NCBI GenBank assembly: GCA_937950565.1
Contig: CALFCS010000026.1
Location: forward strand, 1-30,694
Length of the DNA stretch: 30,694 nucleotides
Direction: 5' to 3'
Source of the DNA: an uncultured Lachnospiraceae bacterium
GTDB lineage: Bacteria; Bacillota; Clostridia; Lachnospirales; Lachnospiraceae
Below the pieces are notes generated by a model that saw only the letters and a list, made by a program, of their open reading frames with translations, ran no database searches and was not told the origin of the DNA. This document shows positions 14,999-21,857 of this stretch, in pieces; within the stretch, counting starts at the first letter, position 1, and each line of letters begins with the position of its first letter. A program made the translations under genes and the position numbers.

Positions 14999-16683
14999 AC
15001 CGATTCGTTATTACTCATTCGGGGTTGATTCAGGAACTCTTCCAGGTTGATTTTAAACCGTATCACTACCTTATCTTCTGTAATGTCGATGCGTTCAATC
15101 AGTTTATTTACAAGTACCCGTTTGGTCGGGGTATCAGCATTTCGGAAGATATCCTGCCAGGTGGGAATCTTATCCCGAAGATTCTCCCAGTCACGGGCTG
15201 ATACGGAAGAATTTTGTAATTCTGTCTCCAGCCACGCCACAAGCTTTGCCTGTCTCTGCTCATTTCCCTTTTGCTTCTCTATGTTATGTACCAAATCTTC
15301 AAGAGAAAGGATATAAGTGCCTGTCATTGCATCTGGAATTTTATCTTCCAGTATATCAATATTTTTTCGTATGGTTTCCAGAGTTTGTTTTTCCTGTAGC
15401 AGTTTTTTCTCGGTCTGTCTTTTTTCTTTATTCTGGTTTTCCAGTATCTGCTCAAACACGTCCTCATTTTCCTGTAGTTTGCCTACATATTCTGCAAGCG
15501 CTTCAAACACAATCGGCTCAACCCTGTCTGCCTGAATCAGCTTCATCTTCTCATGGGGCACGCCTTGCCAGAGATTCTGGCACTTGTAGATAGGTTTCCT
15601 TGATGAACGCCTCTCCCCAGTGCCTTTGATTGTCCAGTAATCATACTTTGTTCCATTGGTCAGCTTGCATCCGCAATATCCGCAATAGGCAACATCAATC
15701 AGTGCAAGCATTCCATCGTTGCGTGAAATGACCACTACATTTTCATTTTGGGGGCTTTTCGTGTATTTACTTCTCCGCTCCGTCCTCTTTATCTGCACCT
15801 TTTCCCACAATTCCCGGTCAACGATGGTAATGGAATCATTGGGCTTCTCTGCAAGAATCCATTCCTCACTGCTCAGACTGCGGTATTTCCCATTGATACG
15901 TTCACGCCGTTTGTAGGCAGTATATCCGGCATAAATCGGATTCGTAAGAATGCTGGTAACCGTTCCGCTTCTCCACACATCATTTGGCGCGAGAGCCAGA
16001 CAGTGCTCATCCTCATTCAATGTCCGGGCTATCTTCGCAGAGCCAAACTCCTTGTGAAAGGACAGTTCATAAATGTGCCGCACAACCTCAGCCTGTTCCG
16101 GCACAATCACCAGATGCTTTAACGCTCTCTGATGCTTGCTGAACTCCCCGGAATATTCCAGCCGATAGCCGTAGGGAGCTTTGCCGCCCATAAACTTTCC
16201 CTGTTGGACAAGCTTTTGTGCGGTATCCTTTACCCTCATGCCTGTATCGGAACTGCTTTTCTGCGCCATGCCATACCGCATGGTCAGCATCATTAATCCC
16301 GTTATATCCTCGGAATCAGGAGTGAGAAATCCATCCTTTACCGTATATACATCGACGCCGAAATTTTTCAGGGACATGATATAGACCGGAACTTCCAGCA
16401 TTCTTCGACCAAGCCGGTCATCCTTATAGGCAGCCAGTATATCATATTCTTTCTTCTCAGCGTCTTTTAATGCTTCCTGCAAAACGTCCCTGTCTGCCAC
16501 GGAATTTTTATATCCGCTGTTACTTCCCTCAAAATATTCTTTGGAATCCAAAATCCAGTTCGGGTGTTTTCGTATATCCTCCATGACAATCTGACGTTGA
16601 ATTCCCAGGTCTCCGTCTGCTTCTAACTGCTGATCGGAACTAACACGCAATAATATACGAACGATTTTCTTATTTCTTTCCAT
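14980..16683 (-). CDS. Large serine recombinase B (integrase of element B)
   Basis: A 567-residue recombinase. The catalytic domain has Ser15 in LLRVSSDQQ and Arg90/Arg93/Arg94 in DDRLGRR. KAPYGYRLEY and ILTNPIYAGY belong to the recombinase domain (~165-290). The zinc ribbon shows Cys334, Cys337 and Cys368, but the usual fourth Cys is absent; His377 could replace it. A coiled coil spans ~395-470. The gene crosses the attachment core at 14999-15001, so the last residues PEPRL and the stop are host sequence. In the excised circle the frame would instead read through 21122-21056 and add a 21-residue tail (583 residues). AAAGG precedes ATG 16683. Confidence 0.94.
   Translation of the reverse strand: MERNKKIVRILLRVSSDQQLEADGDLGIQRQIVMEDIRKHPNWILDSKEYFEGSNSGYKNSVADRDVLQEALKDAEKKEYDILAAYKDDRLGRRMLEVPVYIMSLKNFGVDVYTVKDGFLTPDSEDITGLMMLTMRYGMAQKSSSDTGMRVKDTAQKLVQQGKFMGGKAPYGYRLEYSGEFSKHQRALKHLVIVPEQAEVVRHIYELSFHKEFGSAKIARTLNEDEHCLALAPNDVWRSGTVTSILTNPIYAGYTAYKRRERINGKYRSLSSEEWILAEKPNDSITIVDRELWEKVQIKRTERRSKYTKSPQNENVVVISRNDGMLALIDVAYCGYCGCKLTNGTKYDYWTIKGTGERRSSRKPIYKCQNLWQGVPHEKMKLIQADRVEPIVFEALAEYVGKLQENEDVFEQILENQNKEKRQTEKKLLQEKQTLETIRKNIDILEDKIPDAMTGTYILSLEDLVHNIEKQKGNEQRQAKLVAWLETELQNSSVSARDWENLRDKIPTWQDIFRNADTPTKRVLVNKLIERIDITEDKVVIRFKINLEEFLNQPRMSNNESVPEPRL
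14999..15024. other. Element B left attachment site
   Basis: Core ACC (14999-15001) and arm TTCGTTATTACTCATTCGGG from 15004, inside the 3' end of recombinase B. The inverted partner lies at 21099-21119. Confidence 0.75.
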
Positions 16684-16704
16684 TTTTTCTATAACCTTTC
16701 TGAT

Positions 16705-16742
16705 AGATTAATGGGCAGAGGAAAACCTCTGCCCATTAATCT
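16705..16742. repeat. 17-bp perfect hairpin upstream of recombinase B
   Basis: AGATTAATGGGCAGAGG (16705-16721), loop of four, and its exact complement at 16726-16742. It lies between the 52-residue gene and the recombinase, 22 nt before the recombinase start. Neither side has a T-tract, so a simple terminator is doubtful. A transcript-level control or processing site for integrase expression is possible. Confidence 0.8.
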
Positions 16743-16745
16743 GTG

Positions 16746-16904
16746 CTATGATATTTTAGAGAACTGCTCCTGAAGAAGATTTGATAGTACTTGTTTTACT
16801 TCTTCGTGTATCACGTCTTCATCACCAGATTTTTCTGGAAAATTTAATATAACCTGAAAACCATTCTTTTTTGTTTCAACTTGCGAATAAGCGGTGTGCT
16901 TCAT
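16746..16904 (-). CDS. Small 52-residue protein upstream of recombinase B
   Basis: ATG 16904 has GGAG 6 nt upstream; the stop is at 16746-16748. It encodes VETKKNGFQVILNFPEKSGD and a helical, Gln/Glu-rich end (VKQVLSNLLQEQFSKIS). It is on the same strand as recombinase B and 62 nt ahead of it. Short proteins of this type (strand motif ...TLxFPEKS...) recur, from memory, beside clostridial serine recombinases. Function unknown; an excision factor or regulator of the recombinase is plausible. Confidence 0.65.
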   Translation of the reverse strand: MKHTAYSQVETKKNGFQVILNFPEKSGDEDVIHEEVKQVLSNLLQEQFSKIS

Positions 16905-16944
16905 GGAATGCTCCGAAAATATGTTGTTTGCTATATTTATATTT

Positions 16945-17190
16945 TCAGAATGCCTGGTATATTCTCAAATAGTTTGTTATTCTTTCATATTTTTCCATAA
17001 ACCGCATTATGACTGCCGCACATTCTGCGCGGGTGGCGCTGCCCTGTGGATCTAGCCTTGTTTTATTATCCTTGCCTGTGATAATTTCATTCGCGATTGC
17101 CCAGCCCATAGCATCTTTTGCAAAGGCATTTACGGAGGATGCATCTGTATAGCCGCTGAAATCAACCTTTTTAGTAATGTCGTATTCTTT
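16945..17190 (-). pseudogene. SLH (S-layer homology) domain remnant
   Basis: Reading the minus strand from just inside 17190 gives KEYDITKKVDFSGYTDASSV, NAFAKDAMGWAIANEIITG and DPQGSATRAECAAVIMRFME before the stop at 16945-16947. This is one nearly complete SLH repeat, a cell-wall anchoring module. It has no start in its frame: the ATG at 17194, which has AAAGGAG upstream, is one base out of frame and stops after seven codons. It is therefore the broken 3' end of a surface-protein gene, with either a frameshift or a deletion behind it. Confidence 0.75.
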
Positions 17191-17208
17191 TCATTTGATA
17201 ATTCTCCT

Positions 17209-18324
17209 TTACCATTCGAATGGATATACCGAATTCAATATAAATTCCAGAGCTCCGTTGCTGTTTACCAGTACGGTTCCTGACAATGCACCATATTGTC
17301 CGGTGTTCTTTAGTGTGCCTTCAAAATAAACATCACATTTTGCAGTATAAATATTTTGTCCGTCCCACTGAAAGCCGGAGATGCTTATCAGCAGGTCATT
17401 TGGAGATTCCATAAAGTGATTGCGGTAAGAACCTTCTTCTTTTATTGCTGTTTCTATCATACCCTGATATTGATTCATATGTTTGCCAAAATCTCCCCAT
17501 CGGCCATAATATCCGGAGAAGGTCCAGATCAAACTGGAAATCTTCTTTTTCTGTTCCTCCATTTGGCGGCTTCGTTCTTGTGCCTCTGCCTGTTGCTGTC
17601 TTCTTGTCTGGACAATCTGTTCATATTCGGCAATCTTATTGCTGTTTGTAACGAGTTGTTTTTGACTCTCTGTTAGCGATTCATATTTCTTCCGGAGTTC
17701 CTGTATAGAAGTATCCTCTGCTGTCAAATAGGTTATATTGACTGCATTAATCGCCGTAATCACTTCATTGGCGGCTGCCTCGTCTTTTTTTACCTGTAAG
17801 GTTTTAAATGCTTCTTCCAGAGTGTCATGATTTGTCACCAGCCTTTTTTGTTCCTGGCTTAGGGAATTATAATGAAGCCGAATCATTTCTAATTCATTTT
17901 CTGAGTTTTTTGTTATTTCCTTATCCTTTAAAGTATTAATGAGGTCGATGACCTTTTGGGCGTCCTTTTTATCTGACTCCTTCTTTTTGGTTTCTTCCTT
18001 TTTCTCTACTTCCGCTTTCCTCTCAGTTTCTTCCTGCTCTTCATTTTCCTGGACCAGGGGATAAACTACAAAGTATCCAATGACCCCACAGCCAGCCAGT
18101 AAAAGAATGATAAGAATGATAAGCAGCGGATAGTTTCTGGAACGGGCGTTTGAAGCTTCTTCGTCAGGAAAGATGAGATTTTCTGTTTCCTCTTCAGAAG
18201 GAGCATCGTCTGGAGCGCCATCTAGAGCATTGTCTGCCTGGGATTGTTCCTCTAAAGGAGTGCCACAGACAGGACAGTTCTGACTATCATCAGGAAATTC
18301 AAAACCGCAAATTGGACAAATCAT
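17209..18324 (-). CDS. Zinc-ribbon, single-pass membrane protein with extracellular helical repeats
   Basis: A 371-residue protein of unknown function. The N-terminal zinc ribbon has Cys3, 6, 17 and 20 (MICPICGFEF ... NCPVCG). An acidic linker is followed by one membrane helix at ~66-88. The region ~92-260 is highly charged and helical and contains two copies of a repeat, YNSLSQEQKRLVTN (152-165) and YESLTESQKQLVTN (214-227), known from Gram-positive surface proteins. A C-terminal beta-rich domain completes it. The order zinc ribbon, helix, external domain resembles TcaA-type proteins. It overlaps the next upstream gene by 4 nt (ATGA), so the two probably act together. Confidence 0.75.
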   Translation of the reverse strand: MICPICGFEFPDDSQNCPVCGTPLEEQSQADNALDGAPDDAPSEEETENLIFPDEEASNARSRNYPLLIILIILLLAGCGVIGYFVVYPLVQENEEQEETERKAEVEKKEETKKKESDKKDAQKVIDLINTLKDKEITKNSENELEMIRLHYNSLSQEQKRLVTNHDTLEEAFKTLQVKKDEAAANEVITAINAVNITYLTAEDTSIQELRKKYESLTESQKQLVTNSNKIAEYEQIVQTRRQQQAEAQERSRQMEEQKKKISSLIWTFSGYYGRWGDFGKHMNQYQGMIETAIKEEGSYRNHFMESPNDLLISISGFQWDGQNIYTAKCDVYFEGTLKNTGQYGALSGTVLVNSNGALEFILNSVYPFEW

Positions 18325-19529
18325 AAGCGCTCCTTCCGGCTTTTCTTATTTGGAAGCCCTATTCCCAGATGTGTGTTGAGATTGACGGCAGTTATTAGTA
18401 TGTAGCAAATAATGAGAAGGAAAAAACCGGCTCCCAGGGATGTTTTCAGCTTTACACCTTCCTCTATAAATGTCTTCCATAATCCCTTCAAATCCAAAAG
18501 AGTTATAATTTCGGCTATAATTCCCAATGCAGGAATACTAATTGAAATCCATTTTTTGGCAGGATTTGGAATTTTAATGTAGTTTAGAACGATAATCAGG
18601 ATAGGAATGATAAGCAAAAGAAAAGCAAAAATAGAATTATTATTGCCAATCTTAATTTCATCAATTCCAAACATTGCGTCAAATCCATTTGTTTTAATGA
18701 CTTCAGATTCTATAGACATACCTTCTGCCTCGGCAGCAGCGGAGAAGCTTGCAAATGGAAGAAATAGAAGGAGGATGGCAAGGACGGCAAAAATGGTTAT
18801 TATATTTTTGCGCAAAAAGGAAAGACTTCCAGATTCCCCGGCTATATTTTCAAGATTGACAGCAGACGCGTTTTGTTGAATGTTTTTTAGCGCTTTCTGT
18901 GCGGATGCAGCAACAGGCGTTGGATTTGTTTTTTCAGCAGATTTTGCGGCCTGTGCTTTCTTTGCAAGATTCACGTCCCGATAGAAAACACTTACACCTT
19001 CCGGACACTGATTAATGAGCAGATGAATGAAATTCTGCTCGCCTATAAAGTAAATAGTATATATGTCGGTTCCTATAAATTTTTCCAGTTCATTGAAAAT
19101 TCCATTCCACTGTATTCCACGAATCGGAATCGGGTTAATCCATTCTTCGATACAGCGGTTCTGGATTACAGTTGAATCAAAAAGTACACCGTTAACTGTA
19201 ATTTTTGTCATAAAAGGATTTTCGTTGTATATGATCGTAACAGTATTATCCGTTCCGACTAATTTTACAGGGGTTCCGGATAAGGCGTATTTTATAACTT
19301 CAAGTGCGTGTGTATCACCATCAAAATGCAGGATGAAACGGTCTTTTCCTGTAAATGCTTTCAGCTCTTCATACAGCCCGTTCCATTTTACATTATGCGT
19401 ATAAAATGGAAATACCCAGCTTTCAATTGGGATGTTTTTGAGGCGTGTATTGTCAAAAACTTTGTCTGCGTATGTGATTTTTACATCGTTAGACTGACTA
19501 TCATAGATAATTTTAACAGTATCTTCCAT
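18321..19529 (-). CDS. Membrane protein with duplicated soluble N-terminal domain (unknown)
   Basis: A 402-residue protein I do not recognise. Residues ~5-82 and ~96-172 are two copies of one domain. Shared features are V-x-I-I-Y at the start, then a K-I-T strand, F-D-(N/S)-T, I-E-(S/E)-W, V/I-(K/Q)-W-N-G and an (L/N)-E-(E/L)-(L/K) helix. An Ala/Lys-rich linker follows, then four membrane helices at about 242-262, 300-320, 327-346 and 366-384. It follows the XRE gene by 42 nt on the same strand and overlaps the zinc-ribbon gene by 4 nt. The pair forms the main cargo of element B. Confidence 0.7.
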   Translation of the reverse strand: MEDTVKIIYDSQSNDVKITYADKVFDNTRLKNIPIESWVFPFYTHNVKWNGLYEELKAFTGKDRFILHFDGDTHALEVIKYALSGTPVKLVGTDNTVTIIYNENPFMTKITVNGVLFDSTVIQNRCIEEWINPIPIRGIQWNGIFNELEKFIGTDIYTIYFIGEQNFIHLLINQCPEGVSVFYRDVNLAKKAQAAKSAEKTNPTPVAASAQKALKNIQQNASAVNLENIAGESGSLSFLRKNIITIFAVLAILLLFLPFASFSAAAEAEGMSIESEVIKTNGFDAMFGIDEIKIGNNNSIFAFLLLIIPILIIVLNYIKIPNPAKKWISISIPALGIIAEIITLLDLKGLWKTFIEEGVKLKTSLGAGFFLLIICYILITAVNLNTHLGIGLPNKKSRKERL

Positions 19530-19571
19530 TTTTTACTCCTTTGTCTGATTTTTTTTGTAACAGCTTGTGTT

Positions 19572-19793
19572 TTATTGTTCGGTGTCTTTGCGAGGATTTT
19601 TTACCTCTATAAACAGTTCCGGGCTGACATTTAATGCGATACAGATTGCACACAAATCATCTGCGTACATTGTCCGTTTCCCATTCAGCATGGCATTAAA
19701 AGTTGTCTTTGATATCCCTGCTTTTTTTGCGATTGTTATCTGCTTATAGCCACTGTCATCTATATAGTTCCTGACTTTTTCATAGACATGCAT
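19572..19793 (-). CDS. Short XRE/Cro-type HTH regulator
   Basis: A 73-residue protein consisting of one helix-turn-helix domain (YKQITIAKKAGISKTTFNAM, then LNGKRTMYADDLCAICIALN). GAGGTG lies 5 nt before ATG 19793. It is the first gene of the minus-strand set that continues through the two membrane genes toward recombinase B. It faces a second HTH gene across a regulatory region with evenly spaced operator-like sites, so it probably plays a Cro/CI-type role for element B. Confidence 0.9.
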   Translation of the reverse strand: MHVYEKVRNYIDDSGYKQITIAKKAGISKTTFNAMLNGKRTMYADDLCAICIALNVSPELFIEVKNPRKDTEQ

Positions 19794-19808
19794 TCTACCA
19801 CCTCTCTG

Positions 19809-19919
19809 TACAGAATTTCTTGATTATAATTCATAATATCACAGATAATCTGTAATTTCAATATTTATATCAAGAATATCTGGACTTTTGATTGCCTTTT
19901 TATAGAATTTATGTATAAT
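19809..19919. promoter_or_regulatory. Divergent promoter region with three to four phased operators
   Basis: The minus promoter is TTGAAA (19856-19861), 17 nt, TATTAT (19833-19838). The plus promoter is TTGCCT (19892-19897), 16 nt, TATAAT (19914-19919). Similar 15-bp half-palindromic sites are TACAGAATTTCTTGA (19809-19823), CACAGATAATCTGTA (19840-19854) and TCAAGAATATCTGGA (19870-19884), with a weaker TATAGAATTTATGTA (19901-19915). Centres are 31, 30 and 31 bp apart. Site 2 fills the minus promoter spacer and site 4 the plus promoter spacer. Confidence 0.65.
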
Positions 19920-19941
19920 AATGAGAAAGGATGGTGTATCA

Positions 19942-20256
19942 ATGAAATACAAAATCGGAAAACATATCCGCTACTATAGGGAACAGGCGGGATTAAGTCA
20001 AAAACAGCTTGCCGAGGCAATCGGCGTAAGCAACAGCAGGGTGTCCAACTGGGAACAGGGAATCAATCGCCCTGACGCAGATATACTCGCCGCATTATGT
20101 GTTGCTTTAAAGGTTTCTCCAAGTCTGTTACTGGGAATCCCGCTTTCTGTTGACGAGCTTTCCAAACAGGAATGGAACGTAATAAAAGCATATCGTTCTA
20201 AGCCGGAATTACAACAGGCTGTTAACATTCTTTTGGGTATAGACCAGAGGGGATAA
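19942..20256 (+). CDS. XRE-family HTH transcriptional regulator
   Basis: A 104-residue regulator. IGKHIRYYREQAGLSQKQLA and EAIGVSNSRVSNWEQGINRP form the XRE helix-turn-helix (residues ~4-60). The C-terminal ~40 residues are a short, possibly dimerising tail. I use ATG 19942: the -10 box ends at 19919, so the transcript should begin after the in-frame ATG at 19921, and AAAGGA lies about 10 nt before 19942. It is divergent from the smaller HTH gene. Confidence 0.9.
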   Translation: MKYKIGKHIRYYREQAGLSQKQLAEAIGVSNSRVSNWEQGINRPDADILAALCVALKVSPSLLLGIPLSVDELSKQEWNVIKAYRSKPELQQAVNILLGIDQRG

Positions 20257-20360
20257 TGTGATTGAGAATGTATGTGCCCATGACAAGAAAATATGAGGAA
20301 TATATGAGGAATGTATGTTTCTCCCAGCAATATTGATAATCGGCTCATCATAAAAAATGA

Positions 20361-20389
20361 TTGTCAGCCACATTTGCGTATGCTAGAAT
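20361..20389 (+). promoter_or_regulatory. Promoter of the Uma2-type gene
   Basis: TTGTCA (20361-20366), 17 nt, TAGAAT (20384-20389), about 88 nt before the ATG. Confidence 0.6.
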
Positions 20390-20476
20390 GAAGGTAGAAT
20401 AGCGGAATATAAAATAACATAAAATATAAAGCCTCTGAACAAACGGAGATCATATAAAAGAAAGTAGGTGATTTTC

Positions 20477-20989
20477 ATGAGTTTCGATTTTCAGATTACA
20501 GATATGGCAGGAGCTACGCCAGAACATTCAACCGTTATTGTCAATTTTGTTGCTGCTATACGCAAGCAGCTAAAAAACAGCACGTGCTATGTGTTTTCTG
20601 ATAACGTGCAATACAGATTTAAAACGGATGACGGAAAAACCAAAACTATTATTCCGGATGCTTCCATTAATTGCCGCACGAAATCAAGACGTGGGAATAC
20701 ATTTTTAGATGCCCCCCGTTTCGTTATGGAGGTTTTAAGTCCATCAACGGAAAAATATGATCGTGGAGAAAAGATGGAGCTTTACAGGCAACAAGAAATT
20801 GAAGAGTATTGGCTTGTAGATTGGCGGGAAAAGAAAGTTGAAATTTATGAGCTTGATTATGAAAATAATCAGCCAGCCTACTATTTATGGAAGATTATTT
20901 CTGAGGCAAATAAAGAAGAGTTAAAAATTATTCATTTCCCTACGATCAAAATAGACTTTGATGATCTTTTTGATGAAGTAGAATTGTAG
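20477..20989 (+). CDS. Uma2-family (DUF820) putative PD-(D/E)XK nuclease
   Basis: A 170-residue protein. IIPDASI (Asp61), FVMEVLSPSTEKYDRGEKME (Glu85) and IEEYWLVD are the hallmarks of Uma2/DUF820, a family with a restriction-endonuclease-like fold best known in cyanobacteria. The biological role is not established. ATG 20477 has AGGTG 6 nt upstream; GTG 20468 lies within that site. It has its own promoter and is followed by a strong hairpin, so it is an independent cargo gene at the right end of element B. Confidence 0.85.
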   Translation: MSFDFQITDMAGATPEHSTVIVNFVAAIRKQLKNSTCYVFSDNVQYRFKTDDGKTKTIIPDASINCRTKSRRGNTFLDAPRFVMEVLSPSTEKYDRGEKMELYRQQEIEEYWLVDWREKKVEIYELDYENNQPAYYLWKIISEANKEELKIIHFPTIKIDFDDLFDEVEL

Positions 20990-21026
20990 TGTTAACTTCC
21001 AGAAAAAGTAGCCCTGTAAAATTCAA

Positions 21027-21072
21027 AAAATCGCTTGTTTTCAGCTATTAATGGCCTAAAACAAGCGATTTT
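21027..21072. terminator. Bidirectional terminator at right end of element B
   Basis: AAAATCGCTTGTTTT (21027-21041) pairs exactly with AAAACAAGCGATTTT (21058-21072); stem 15 bp, loop 16. T or A runs flank both sides. It serves the Uma2 gene now. In the excised circle it would lie at the very 3' end of the recombinase B gene, whose predicted stop (21056-21058) falls at the stem edge. Confidence 0.8.
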
Positions 21073-21098
21073 CCATATTAAAAATGACTTTCGATTCA

Positions 21099-21125
21099 CC
21101 CGGAATGACCGCATACGAAGTGACC
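21099..21125. other. Element B right attachment site
   Basis: Arm CCCGGAATGACCGCATACGA from 21099 to 21119, then GTG, then the core ACC at 21123-21125. The arm pairs imperfectly with 15004-15024. Confidence 0.75.
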
Positions 21126-21801
21126 ATTCCGTATACACCCGGTTTAGGGTAAATGACATAATAGCAAGTACATTTGCACGGATGGTATTGGCAGGCCAGG
21201 TGGCATAGATTTCACTTGACGCTACATTTTTGATATAATCTTTATAGCGGATGTAGTAGTCTCGTGCGGTGGAATCCCGGGGGCTTCCGTTGTGGACAAC
21301 AATATATTCCGGGACAACGACACGGCTTAAGACAATTTCTCCGGTCTCATTTACTGGTTTGATTTCGTCTTCGGGAATTTTAGGCGGGTATTCCCCATAC
21401 AATGTATGTGCAGGGATGACAAAGGTTTCCGGACCTTCCCCGGTTGCTGCAGGACGAAGTTCCACATTCTGGATGGCAGTAATTGTAGGAAGAATTTCGG
21501 CGCCTGCAATATTTACAGGTTCATATCCCGGCGCGTCCACTTGTATGGTATACTCAGAATAAGGCTGTTGTTCGTTGTTTACATCGAGGCTGTATTCTAA
21601 CGGCGGAGCCGGGAGGTCAATGGTCTCTGTCTGGCCGGAGGAGTCTGTAGTCAGCTGCTCCAGCTGGTTATCCGGTATGCCGGTATAAGAGATGGAGACG
21701 GAAGCGTTGTTTATCGGAAATCCATTTATTTCCGATGTAACCTGGATTTTTAACTGGCCGGTATCGGGTGTGTCTGTCTGAAAAGCATGGATATCACGCA
21801 T
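21123..21801 (-). pseudogene. N-terminal piece of split SpoIID-like peptidoglycan-binding gene
   Basis: Encodes the first 226 residues. A carboxypeptidase-regulatory-like beta domain covers ~15-110 (GQLKIQVTSEINGFPINNAS). The beginning of a SpoIID/LytB-like domain follows, with YIKNVASSEIYATWPANTIR and ANVLAIMSFTLNRVYTEW matching the YVKGVVASEMP...LKAQAVAARTYA pattern. GAGG lies 8 nt before ATG 21801. In the integrated state the frame continues 43 residues into element B (stop at 20992). SpoIID-type proteins act on peptidoglycan, often in sporulation; no signal peptide is evident here. It is divergent from the transglutaminase gene. Confidence 0.9.
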
Positions 21802-21857
21802 ATATGGTACCTCATAGGAACTCTATTACTGTTAGCATATGAAAGGAAATAAAAAGT

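Larger units (their letters stand above)
14999..21125. mobile_element. Element B: second serine-recombinase element in the same gene
   Basis: A 6,124-bp unit bounded by ACC at 14999-15001 and 21123-21125. It holds recombinase B, a 52-residue small gene, an SLH remnant, two membrane genes, two HTH regulators and a Uma2-type nuclease. Rejoining the ends gives a 50-bp imperfect palindrome (21 + 8 + 21, 14 of 21 arm positions matching) centred on AC/GT inside the core. Removing it restores the host frame (226 codons + 1 nt, then 2 nt onward). Its recombinase is unlike that of element A, so the two arrived independently. Confidence 0.88.

Noticed and set aside
20992..21801. A complete 269-residue secreted or surface protein
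   Set aside because: Its last 43 residues lie in element B and cover a terminator and attachment arm. The native sequence stops matching the domain exactly at the ACC junction.
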